64,000 nucleotides of DNA from a virus: positions 1 through 64,000 of the IMG/VR virus record IMGVR_UViG_3300049893_001204; one strand, 5' to 3'. The position numbers and the translations under genes were made by a program. Below, in pieces: positions 54,089-60,155 of the stretch. Every line of letters begins with the position of its first letter. Position 1 is the stretch's first letter. The notes below the pieces were generated by a model that saw only the letters and a list, made by a program, of their open reading frames with translations, was not told where the DNA came from and made no database searches.

Positions 54089-54202
54089 ATGGCTAAATCT
54101 AAAAACAAAAAGAAGAAAGGTGCAGCAGCAAAGCAAAACGCTAAGCAGAATGCTGGCAATGCTACGGCCAAGAAAGCAAAGAATGGTGGGAAAAAGAAAT
54201 AA
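54089..54202 (+). CDS. Lysine-rich peptide (37 aa)
   Basis: The frame from ATG 54089 encodes MAKSKNKKKKGAAAKQNAKQ followed by NAGNATAKKAKNGGKKK. Roughly 40% of residues are Lys and most others Ala, Asn or Gly. Such histone-like, disordered peptides bind DNA or RNA non-specifically. It follows the metallopeptidase-like gene by 17 bases. Function is unknown. Confidence 0.6.
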   Translation: MAKSKNKKKKGAAAKQNAKQNAGNATAKKAKNGGKKK

Positions 54203-54284
54203 ATTAGTGAGTTTTCATCCAGTCCTGCCCTTCTCTAGCTTCACCAGTAAAAGGACACCTTAACTTGAAGAAGAAGTAGAAACC

Positions 54285-55886
54285 ATGCCAGTAGCTCCAA
54301 GCGATTCCGGATTTTTTAACACTATTGGACAAAAGGTCGATCAATACTTAACTAATTACCTGCGCAGTACAACTACTGATCAGGAAATTTTAGATTTTTA
54401 TGGCGAAGGTAATGTCGTAGGTCGCAAAGGAATACCTGCAAATGATGAAGACCTGATTAAATCAGTCGAAGCTGCTCATCGCAATCCTTCCTATAGACCA
54501 GATACTGGTAGGAAAGATTTTAGAGTTGGCAGTATTGACCAAGAGATTGGCTATAACTATTCAACTAAAGACATCCCAGGAGCAGTTTCTCCTGACACTG
54601 GACGGCCTTGGCAAATGACCTTTGGGGTACTGCCAAAAGATTTTGGGGCTAGTTCATTAACACCAGCGGCCAGACAATTCTTAGAAGATTTTCGTATTCC
54701 TAAAAACGCAGGCAACGATTACAGCTTTGCAACAGGACCAAATATACAAGACAGAATTAATTTTGAAACGCAACAGTTAATTGAAAATGATCCTTACTAT
54801 GGTAAACAACCAGAAAAATTAAATCAAAAACTTGAAGAGATACGAAACCAATCCAATCGTATTGGTGACTTTAGCGGGCAACCCGTAACGCCAACAACCT
54901 GGAGAGAACGTGGATACATACAACAAAAACCTGAAGGTTTCAAAGAAAAGACATTAAACGAATTCAGGAATCGAATTTTTCAAGAGCAAGGGCCTTTTGG
55001 TGGCGTTTCTACACTGACGCCAGTGGAACACCGTAGCGCAGAAAATCCAACTTGGCGTGCAAATTTGTATGAAACAGAAGGGTTGGCAGGACCGCTGAGC
55101 GAACAAGGGTACTCAAGCGGGTATGGTGCCGGATCAAGAGATGTACAACGGTTTACAACTGGTTCTGAACGCACGCTTCCATTACAACCGTACACAGAAT
55201 TTTTTCAAAAGATAAGTGGTGCTACAGAGCCAAGCTCACTCGGAACAGTGCCTGCACCTGACTTCACGCCTCTCCAAAAGTTTATTGGAACAAGGAATTA
55301 TCTAATTGGAAAAAATATTCTTGAGGGTCGAGGACATTTAGGAGCCGGGTTTAATGCGACAGCTGATCTTACTGGATCTATCCCATTGTTTGATCCTAAG
55401 TTCAGGGAAGCTGTTGAAAAAGGTGACGTGGGAGCAGCAGCTAGACAAGTTGGTACTGAGTATGTAGCAGGAACGTTGGCAGCACCTGTTGTCGGTGCTG
55501 GCATGGGAGTTCTGCAACGCGTAGCTCCTAGGGCCGCAGCAGCTGCTATCACTGGTCTTAATGCTGTCCGCATAGCAAATCCTGTTGCAGTTGTCTCACA
55601 GCTTGGTGGAGATGCGCCGCAACCAAGAGCTGTTGGCACTTACAACGGCTCGACTGTTTACCGGAATCCACAAGGAGCATTTGTAGCTGCGCCTTTAAAC
55701 GGTCGTCCGATTCGTCTAGGCACAGCTGTCAGAGGCGGGCGGCAAACCTTTGTTCCTTGGGGATCCGTCGCTGGCGAGCGCCGCGTTGGACCGAAGACAG
55801 TTGGTCGGCCTTGGTGGGATGTTCTTGGATCTAAATTTGAAGACGCATTAAACCGCTTTAACTCCGGAAAAATTATCGGACGTTAA
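54285..55886 (+). CDS. Structural/accessory protein (533 aa), unknown
   Basis: The product MPVAPSDSGFFNTIGQKVDQ is hydrophilic with many Arg, Gln and Asn in its first 360 residues. A Gly/Ala/Val-rich hydrophobic region follows at about 390-440 (VAGTLAAPVVGAGMGVLQRV), and the C-terminus is basic. This hydrophobic segment plus basic tail recalls the internal virion candidates of the minus block, though it lies on the plus strand. GAAG lies upstream of the ATG. No family is recognised. Confidence 0.66.
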   Translation: MPVAPSDSGFFNTIGQKVDQYLTNYLRSTTTDQEILDFYGEGNVVGRKGIPANDEDLIKSVEAAHRNPSYRPDTGRKDFRVGSIDQEIGYNYSTKDIPGAVSPDTGRPWQMTFGVLPKDFGASSLTPAARQFLEDFRIPKNAGNDYSFATGPNIQDRINFETQQLIENDPYYGKQPEKLNQKLEEIRNQSNRIGDFSGQPVTPTTWRERGYIQQKPEGFKEKTLNEFRNRIFQEQGPFGGVSTLTPVEHRSAENPTWRANLYETEGLAGPLSEQGYSSGYGAGSRDVQRFTTGSERTLPLQPYTEFFQKISGATEPSSLGTVPAPDFTPLQKFIGTRNYLIGKNILEGRGHLGAGFNATADLTGSIPLFDPKFREAVEKGDVGAAARQVGTEYVAGTLAAPVVGAGMGVLQRVAPRAAAAAITGLNAVRIANPVAVVSQLGGDAPQPRAVGTYNGSTVYRNPQGAFVAAPLNGRPIRLGTAVRGGRQTFVPWGSVAGERRVGPKTVGRPWWDVLGSKFEDALNRFNSGKIIGR

Positions 55887-56131
55887 TCCGCCCAGTGCTC
55901 AAGCCGGTGGCAGTTGCAGCACAGTGGAATGCATTTATTAATCTCTTCTTTGATTTTGTTCCAGCTATATCCATGGTTCACCATGTTTGATATGTTGTGA
56001 TCCTTATCACCTACGTGGTGAAATTCAAGAATACGATGGTCATCTATCCCACAGTTACTGCAAGATAAAGTCTTCTTGTACTCCAAGAACTTGTTTCGAT
56101 TCTCTTGAAGCCTTGGCTTGGAACTTGGCAC
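55883..56131 (-). CDS. HNH endonuclease-like protein (82 aa)
   Basis: I start at GTG 56131; the open frame continues upstream only through the tRNA genes. The product contains CSNCGIDDHRILEFHHVGDK and ends CIPLCCNCHRLEHWAD. This is the CxxC...EFHH...CxxCH pattern of small HNH nucleases. It is 45 bases downstream of tRNA-Thr, matching the tRNA-HNH arrangement at 37445-38038. It overlaps the 533-residue gene end by four bases on the opposite strand. Confidence 0.78.
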   Translation of the reverse strand: MPSSKPRLQENRNKFLEYKKTLSCSNCGIDDHRILEFHHVGDKDHNISNMVNHGYSWNKIKEEINKCIPLCCNCHRLEHWAD

Positions 56132-56175
56132 TAATATCAACAATTCACTGCAATAACTATAACTAACTTTTGAAA

Positions 56176-56247
56176 AGCTGGATAACAGATTTGAACTGTT
56201 GGCCTGAGATTTACAAAATCCCTGCTCTACCACTGAGCTAATCCAGC
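56176..56247 (-). tRNA. tRNA-Thr (anticodon TGT)
   Basis: Acceptor GCTGGAT/ATCCAGC is perfect. The D-arm has GCTC/GAGC. The anticodon stem GGGAT/ATCTC (one G-T pair) closes TTTGTAA, giving anticodon TGT (reads ACA). The T-arm AACAG/CTGTT closes TTCAAAT. CCA is not encoded. It follows tRNA-Pro by three bases and precedes the HNH gene. Confidence 0.9.
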
Positions 56248-56250
56248 ACA

Positions 56251-56324
56251 TCGGAATGGTAGGATTTGAACCTACGGCATGTACGTCCCAAACGTACCGC
56301 TCTACCAAACTGAGCTACATCCCG
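56251..56324 (-). tRNA. tRNA-Pro (anticodon TGG)
   Basis: Acceptor CGGGATG/CATTCCG (one G-T pair), D-arm GCTC/GAGC, anticodon stem GTACG/CGTAC closing TTTGGGA with anticodon TGG (reads CCA), and T-arm GTAGG/CCTAC closing TTCAAAT all fit. The discriminator is A and CCA is not encoded. It is the first of two adjacent tRNA genes on the minus strand. Confidence 0.92.
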
Positions 56325-56340
56325 AACTTAAATAGTCTAC

Positions 56341-56376
56341 AGCACCCAGGGAGGATTTGAACCCCCATCGCCATAT
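56341..56376 (-). other. tRNA-like 3' half (T-arm and acceptor strand)
   Basis: On the minus strand GGGGG/CCTCC closes the canonical loop TTCAAAT, followed by CTGGGTGCT, which looks like a 3' acceptor strand. The sequence CACCCAG about 85 bases upstream could pair with CTGGGTG, but D and anticodon arms do not fold, and the 5' part overlaps a protein gene. It may be a degenerate or remodelled tRNA. Confidence 0.4.
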
Positions 56377-56418
56377 CCACTGAAAGCATTGCGTCCAATA
56401 CCCAGGCTGGTGGCCGCA

Positions 56419-56586
56419 CTATCCAATTGTTTCGGACTGGGTGGATCTGTACGGTTCCGTAAGTTCACAGTTCTCGTCAATTATGCCAGCATCTTGCAAG
56501 AACTTCTTACATGCCTCAGGATCTTTAAGCATTTTATCCAACCATGGTTGGAGTTTTTCGTGAGTTAATCTTTCTATCTTGTACAT
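56419..56586 (-). CDS. Small cyanophage-type protein (55 aa)
   Basis: ATG 56586 opens MYKIERLTHEKLQPWLDKML, followed by DPEACKKFLQDAGIIDENCE and the end LTEPYRSTQSETIG. The pattern, an N-terminal helix then FLxxAGIIDENxELTxPY, recalls short proteins frequent in marine phages. It starts two bases after the 69-residue gene's stop. Function is unknown. Confidence 0.7.
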   Translation of the reverse strand: MYKIERLTHEKLQPWLDKMLKDPEACKKFLQDAGIIDENCELTEPYRSTQSETIG

Positions 56587-56588
56587 AA

Positions 56589-56798
56589 TTATGGGCGACA
56601 GTATCCACCTACGATCACCTTAGCAGTGCGTTTACGTTGTGGCTTAGGGGACTGTTCGTTTAATACAACGTTCCTTGTTGTACCCAAATAGTTGCCTGGG
56701 GAACCACCCCAGGACTTGCGCCTTATCTGCTGCAGCAGAGTTTGGCTGGTGTGAGTCCATCTCTCACGTGGTCTGATTGTCAATCCCCCTACAGACAT
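56589..56798 (-). CDS. Basic small protein (69 aa)
   Basis: ATG 56798 lies six bases after GGAGGG, which sits in a hairpin with CCTCC. The product MSVGGLTIRPRERWTHTSQT is very basic (PKPQRKRTAKVIVGGYCRP at the end) and Thr/Arg-rich. Codon use looks genuine. No family is recognised; nucleic-acid binding is likely from charge. Confidence 0.58.
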   Translation of the reverse strand: MSVGGLTIRPRERWTHTSQTLLQQIRRKSWGGSPGNYLGTTRNVVLNEQSPKPQRKRTAKVIVGGYCRP

Positions 56799-56804
56799 CG
56801 GGAA

Positions 56805-56820
56805 CCCTCCAAGCGGGAGG
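56805..56820 (-). promoter_or_regulatory. Ribosome-binding-site-sequestering hairpin
   Basis: On the minus strand CCTCC pairs with GGAGG around CGCTT (16 bases with the extra C and G). The GGAGGG is the only plausible ribosome-binding site of the 69-residue gene and is fully inside the stem, so translation may be switchable by temperature, ligand or an RNA-binding protein. Confidence 0.55.
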
Positions 56821-57064
56821 ATAACGCTGTTCCAGATTCATGGGGAACATTGCCACGGCCACCAACTTTGCTGGTTAAGGGTGGTGGTGCGCTCCACCCA
56901 AGGGAATCATACACCAGATTGAGGGGTCGTGCCGGAATCAAACCGACTTTCTGTGTGGCTTGTCGCCCTGTCCTTATCAATGGACTACCGACCCAGTGAC
57001 CCCCAGGTTTGTGCATCGTTGAGAGGCATAGGGGGTATTGCTGTACACAGTATAACAGCTTAAA
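56821..57064 (-). other. Non-coding stretch with tRNA-like fold
   Basis: No credible gene is found. At about 56924-56996 the minus strand has an acceptor GGGTCG/CGACCC, a D-arm GTCC/GGAC, and a T-arm-like GTCGG/CCGGC around TTTGATT, but no anticodon arm with a U33 folds. CCACCA/TGGTGG and GTTCC/GGAAC stems lie between 56830 and 56890. It is either a decayed tRNA cluster or an unrecognised structured RNA. Confidence 0.4.
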
Positions 57065-57226
57065 TTACTTTGGTTTCTTTGTTGTCTTAGCTGAGTCTTT
57101 AAATGCTTTGGCAGTAGGTGCTCCCTTATCACCAGGCTTGCGCATCTTTTCACCGCTACCTGCAGCAATGCGTTCACGCTTGGCGTTGATGTTCGCATAA
57201 AGACCAGGCTTCTTCTTCTCTGCCAT
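57065..57226 (-). CDS. DUF6321-like small basic protein (53 aa)
   Basis: The frame from ATG 57226 encodes MAEKKKPGLYANINAKRERI followed by AAGSGEKMRKPGDKGAPTAK and the end FKDSAKTTKKPK. The pattern LYANIxAKRERIxxGSGExMRKPGxKGAPT is a very common phage protein (DUF6321), usually near head genes. It probably binds DNA or helps assembly; its role is unproven. It overlaps the 66-residue frame upstream by 53 bases. Confidence 0.85.
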   Translation of the reverse strand: MAEKKKPGLYANINAKRERIAAGSGEKMRKPGDKGAPTAKAFKDSAKTTKKPK

Positions 57227-57374
57227 CTTCTAATAACCGTTTGCGTTCTTCTAGTATTTTAGCGTACTTACATGGCTTAGCACTCCTGGCCCAATTAGGG
57301 CCAGGATTTGGAATCATTGTTTCTAGTTTCCAGAAGTAATCTTGGAGACGTTGTTCTTCTGTGATACGTGCCAC
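57174..57374 (-). CDS. Small protein (66 aa), helical
   Basis: GTG 57374 overlaps the preceding stop. The product (V/M)ARITEEQRLQDYFWKLETM contains GPNWARSAKPCKYAKILEER and ends EEEAWSLCEHQRQA. It is charged and helical. Its 3' end overlaps the DUF6321-like gene by 53 bases. No family is recognised. Confidence 0.58.
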   Translation of the reverse strand: MARITEEQRLQDYFWKLETMIPNPGPNWARSAKPCKYAKILEERKRLLEDGREEEAWSLCEHQRQA

Positions 57375-57580
57375 TAGCTCAGGGTTGTTGGTGTGTCCTT
57401 GGTTTGACTGAACCGCTGCATGAATTCATCCATGTGCTCCAGGGAATCCAGGCGGCATAGAACGTCAGTGAGGCTGCTGATGGTAATGGGATGTTCGGTG
57501 CGGGCGGCAAAGGCTAGCGCATCACGCAGGTGGCCGGCAGCAGCATCAACAGATTCTTTGACTTGAGAAGACAGAGACAT
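57374..57580 (-). CDS. Small protein (68 aa), helical
   Basis: ATG 57580 has AAGGA seven bases upstream; the in-frame ATG at 57625 lacks a ribosome-binding site and lies at the hairpin. The product MSLSSQVKESVDAAAGHLRD continues as helices and ends QTKDTPTTLS. No family is recognised. Confidence 0.64.
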   Translation of the reverse strand: MSLSSQVKESVDAAAGHLRDALAFAARTEHPITISSLTDVLCRLDSLEHMDEFMQRFSQTKDTPTTLS

Positions 57581-57624
57581 TTCAGATTCCTTGGGGTTAC
57601 GTAAGAGGGGAGCAATAACAAACA

Positions 57625-57661
57625 TTGTAGTTCATGTGTCTAGTAATAGTATGAACTACAA
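57625..57661. promoter_or_regulatory. Long perfect inverted repeat
   Basis: TTGTAGTTCAT and ATGAACTACAA form a perfect 11-bp stem around 15 bases, in the gap between the methyltransferase stop and the 68-residue gene. There is no T-run. It could be a processing site, an operator or a 3' stabiliser. Confidence 0.55.
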
Positions 57662-57705
57662 GTCATGAGTAGAAAAGTAAGGTAAACACAACAGGTAGGT
57701 TGGGA

Positions 57706-58296
57706 TTACTCGTCATCAAAGTCGGTCCAGATCCAGCCAATTTGATAGTCATCAAACAAAGGATCAATGCCAATGGCATCCATGACTTCGTAGATTAAAC
57801 GACCTTTGCCGTTGCGCTTACCTTTGAGTATAAGATTGTCGTCAACAACGATCAAAGTGCCAGGGCAAATGATGTCTTTGGCGGCAAACAGTTCCTTTAG
57901 GTGGTGGGATGCTGCTTCCCAGTCGTCTGCCCAATTAGTAATGTTGAAAGAATCTAGGTAGAGTAGGGCAACATTGCCGCTCAAGCTGGAGAGATACTCA
58001 ACGGAATCTGATTGGATGATTTCTGTTTTGGAGCTGGTGTTGCTGCGGGCAAGTTTGCAGGCAACAGGATCAATATCAATTGAAATCAGGTGGCCTCCAT
58101 TGTGTTGGATGTAGTTGTCAAAGAGAAGGGTTGAGCAACCATCGCCCGTGTAGTTGTCCTGTTCTCGGTAAGTACCTGTCTCAACAATGATGGGATGATT
58201 GGTGGAATCTAGAAACTTAAAGATTTGATCAAAGGTCTTTTCTCGGGCACCAAGGCGGCCTTTGATCCCTTCGTAGTATTCAGTCCAACCGCTCAT
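57706..58296 (-). CDS. Class I methyltransferase-like protein (196 aa)
   Basis: Residues about 36-50 (IIVETGTYREQDNYTGDGCS) and GHLISIDIDPVACKLARSNT fit the SAM-binding beta1 and beta2 regions of class I methyltransferases. NVALLYLDSFN and IVVDDNLILKGK give the following strands and acidic residues. Substrate is unknown; the family includes enzymes acting on sugars and small molecules. It lies downstream of the Hli gene in the same minus-strand group. Confidence 0.75.
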   Translation of the reverse strand: MSGWTEYYEGIKGRLGAREKTFDQIFKFLDSTNHPIIVETGTYREQDNYTGDGCSTLLFDNYIQHNGGHLISIDIDPVACKLARSNTSSKTEIIQSDSVEYLSSLSGNVALLYLDSFNITNWADDWEAASHHLKELFAAKDIICPGTLIVVDDNLILKGKRNGKGRLIYEVMDAIGIDPLFDDYQIGWIWTDFDDE

Positions 58297-58304
58297 GGTG
58301 TGTG

Positions 58305-58442
58305 CTATAAATCAATCCGAGTATAGGTGATTTCTTTTGACTGGAGTTCCTTCTCTTTTTCTTCAGCTTCAATAGTTTCTACATCTTCTACCACAGGCCA
58401 CTCCTCAATGTCGTAATAGAACCTTGTCAAATTACAAGACAC
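58305..58442 (-). CDS. Acidic small protein (45 aa) coupled to Hli
   Basis: I place the start at GTG 58442, which overlaps the end of the Hli gene. The product (V/M)SCNLTRFYYDIEEWPVVED continues with an acidic Glu/Lys helix (ETIEAEEKEKELQSKEITYT). The frame is open further upstream over the Hli gene, but that part is likely a shadow. Function is unknown. Confidence 0.55.
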   Translation of the reverse strand: MSCNLTRFYYDIEEWPVVEDVETIEAEEKEKELQSKEITYTRIDL

Positions 58443-58680
58443 CGATGAGACTCCAGATGGATTGTTTGTGGAACAGCTCCCAGTACATGATGAACATGAC
58501 CGCAAGCATGGCGACTCTTCCATTCCAGCGCTCTGCAAACCACATATAGTCATTTGGATGTGTTGGAATCTTGAATAAGTTTAGGTCTGGGCAATACTCG
58601 TTAATCATTTCTTTGGCTAACCAGGCAAGGCACATAGCCATTCCTTGGATGAAAAGCAACGTCTTCATGAATCCGTTCAT
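58432..58680 (-). CDS. hli: High-light-inducible protein (Hli)
   Basis: The 82-residue protein has an N-terminal hydrophobic stretch (KTLLFIQGMAMCLAWLAKEM) and, at residues 49-66, AERWNGRVAMLAVMFIMY, the chlorophyll-binding ExxNGRxAM motif of Hli proteins (E50, N53, R55). A following ELFHKQS replaces the usual ELxTGxG. Hli proteins bind pigment and protect photosystem II in the thylakoid membrane. Cyanophages use them to keep the host's photosynthesis running. The extra N-terminal hydrophobic helix is unusual. Confidence 0.88.
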   Translation of the reverse strand: MNGFMKTLLFIQGMAMCLAWLAKEMINEYCPDLNLFKIPTHPNDYMWFAERWNGRVAMLAVMFIMYWELFHKQSIWSLIGVL

Positions 58681-58781
58681 TGTCTTGCCAGGAGTTCGCG
58701 GATGAAAATGAAGGCATCAATGCCTGTGATTAGGAGGATAGCACCCAAGATGCTGGCAATGGCATAGACAAAACCATTCAT
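58677..58781 (-). CDS. Small membrane peptide (34 aa) before Hli
   Basis: The frame starts at ATG 58781 with MNGFVYAIASILGAILLITG and ends FIFIRELLARQ. It is a single hydrophobic helix and overlaps the Hli start by four bases (ATGA). Its first residues, MNGF, match those of the Hli protein. A thylakoid-membrane partner is possible, but unproven. Confidence 0.58.
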   Translation of the reverse strand: MNGFVYAIASILGAILLITGIDAFIFIRELLARQ

Positions 58782-58807
58782 CGCAAAAAGGAAAATACCT
58801 GGTACAT

Positions 58808-58830
58808 TGAGGTTAATATACAAAACCTCA
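58808..58830. promoter_or_regulatory. Inverted repeat between divergent genes
   Basis: TGAGGTT and AACCTCA form a perfect 7-bp dyad around AATATACAA. It lies between the minus-strand 34-residue gene (start 58781) and the plus-strand nuclease gene (start 58832), one base before the latter's ATG. It could be an operator acting on both sides, or a leader hairpin of the nuclease mRNA. Confidence 0.55.
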
Positions 58831-58831
58831 G

Positions 58832-59686
58832 ATGGTTGCTAAAGTAGACATATCCAAACCTTGGATTCAAGTCCAGGATAAGCAGCCAGATATAATGCGG
58901 AACCTTAATAAGGCCGCAACTAGGGTTTCAATCAATGGTAGGCGGCATTACAGCACTCCGCTACCCGTTAACTTTGCTCCCTCAGTTACCACAATATTAA
59001 GTGAGACTGCATCTGAGGCAAACAAACGTAAGCTGGAGATGTGGTCAAAAGCAAATCCAGGTGTTAAGGAGGCTGCTGCTGAGCGTGGAACAGCTATCCA
59101 CTATGGCATGGAGCAGTATCTCAAAGGGAATAAGGAGCCCAGTATTCCGGAAGAGTATCAAGATTTTTGGTGTGGTATGCCGCCAATCTTGGATCAGTTC
59201 CAGGAGGTCTTATGGGCTGAAACTCCAGTGGATCCTAAGTTTGATTTTACTGTTGGTGCTGATGACGTGGCTCGTGTGTGGGGTTGCGATGCTGACGGGA
59301 GGGCATGGGCTGGTGCTCCCGATATTATTGGCGTGGTTAATAATAAGCTCACTCTTGCTGACTTGAAAACCAGTGTCAAGCCTTATAGCCGCAACTGGCC
59401 TAAAGACTTAGAGAAAGGCTCAGTTGAATGGCGTGATCTACTGGGTGGTCATATGAAGTTTAAAAAAACCTGTAAACAGTTAGCTGCGTATGACATTGCA
59501 ATTGAACAGACTCTTGGGATGACAGTACAACAAGCAGCTATTTTGGTATCAACGCCAACACGTACACAGGTATTTAAGATTTCCAGGAATTTCTTGAATA
59601 TGTTAAGGGAAGATTGGTATAAGATTCTTGAGTCTTACTATAATCAAGTAGAAGAGTTTGGGGAGTCAGACCCAGATCTGATTTGA
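58832..59686 (+). CDS. PD-(D/E)XK nuclease (RecB/Cas4-type, 284 aa)
   Basis: The motifs GTAIHYGMEQYL, APDIIG and LADLKT, followed by KQLAAYDIAIEQ, match the RecB-type nuclease core (RGTxxH, E, PDx, DxKT, QLxxY). It probably digests or processes DNA ends during replication or recombination. It lies directly upstream of the primase-helicase cluster. Residues needed for catalysis (D and K of LADLK) are present. Confidence 0.85.
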   Translation: MVAKVDISKPWIQVQDKQPDIMRNLNKAATRVSINGRRHYSTPLPVNFAPSVTTILSETASEANKRKLEMWSKANPGVKEAAAERGTAIHYGMEQYLKGNKEPSIPEEYQDFWCGMPPILDQFQEVLWAETPVDPKFDFTVGADDVARVWGCDADGRAWAGAPDIIGVVNNKLTLADLKTSVKPYSRNWPKDLEKGSVEWRDLLGGHMKFKKTCKQLAAYDIAIEQTLGMTVQQAAILVSTPTRTQVFKISRNFLNMLREDWYKILESYYNQVEEFGESDPDLI

Positions 59687-59689
59687 ATT

Positions 59690-59896
59690 ATGGATGGCGC
59701 CCCAGATGAACAACTTGAGAAATTGAGAATGGCTTGGAATCCAGAAGATCCGATTGAGAAACAAAAGCGTATCGCGTGGGCGGTGGCAACATCAACAGCT
59801 ATTGAGACCAGGGAGGATCCTGTGCTGATTTATGAAAGGTTGATGAAACAACCAGTGTTAATGGGCGTCTCACTTAGTGACGCAGATAAGACATAA
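59690..59896 (+). CDS. Small acidic protein (68 aa)
   Basis: The product MDGAPDEQLEKLRMAWNPED is helical and acidic, with KQKRIAWAVATSTAIETRED, and ends VSLSDADKT. It lies three bases behind the nuclease gene, so it is likely co-expressed. No family is recognised. Confidence 0.63.
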   Translation: MDGAPDEQLEKLRMAWNPEDPIEKQKRIAWAVATSTAIETREDPVLIYERLMKQPVLMGVSLSDADKT

Positions 59897-59908
59897 AGAT
59901 TTCAACTT

Positions 59909-59946
59909 TTTATCCCGGCCTTTTGGATTCCCGGAAGTAGGATAAA
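59909..59946 (+). terminator. Hairpin, weak terminator candidate
   Basis: TTTATCC pairs with GGATAAA and the interior holds inverted CCGG motifs. There is only a weak T-run after it, so termination is uncertain. It separates the nuclease pair from the primase-helicase operon. Confidence 0.45.
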
Positions 59947-59972
59947 TAGACATCCAAAACCACACCTCCGTC

Positions 59973-60155
59973 ATGGACATTCATCATGTCTTTGTCGGTG
60001 AGTGGATGAATACGCTCCAATGCCTCATGTCTAATGCGGCAGATGGGGATGTTTTTTGTCTACCCACACCGATGCATCTTCATGCTTTCCTTCTTGTTAA
60101 GGAGAATTTTCCTGAACGAGACTTTAAAGTAGAAGTGCTCCAGGGGGATTGCTGA
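59973..60155 (+). CDS. Small protein (60 aa) coupled to primase-helicase
   Basis: ATG 59973 opens MDIHHVFVGEWMNTLQCLMS, ending FKVEVLQGDC. Its stop overlaps the primase-helicase ATG (TGATG). It is helical then beta-like. No family is recognised; translational coupling suggests a replication role. Confidence 0.63.
   Translation: MDIHHVFVGEWMNTLQCLMSNAADGDVFCLPTPMHLHAFLLVKENFPERDFKVEVLQGDC

Noticed and set aside
55883-56308. Start of the HNH gene at 56308
   Set aside because: The upstream part of that frame lies over tRNA-Thr and tRNA-Pro; the domain begins at GTG 56131.
60149-60154. TTG start for the primase-helicase
   Set aside because: ATG 60155 overlaps the previous stop and has a purine-rich site at suitable distance; the two extra residues are not needed.
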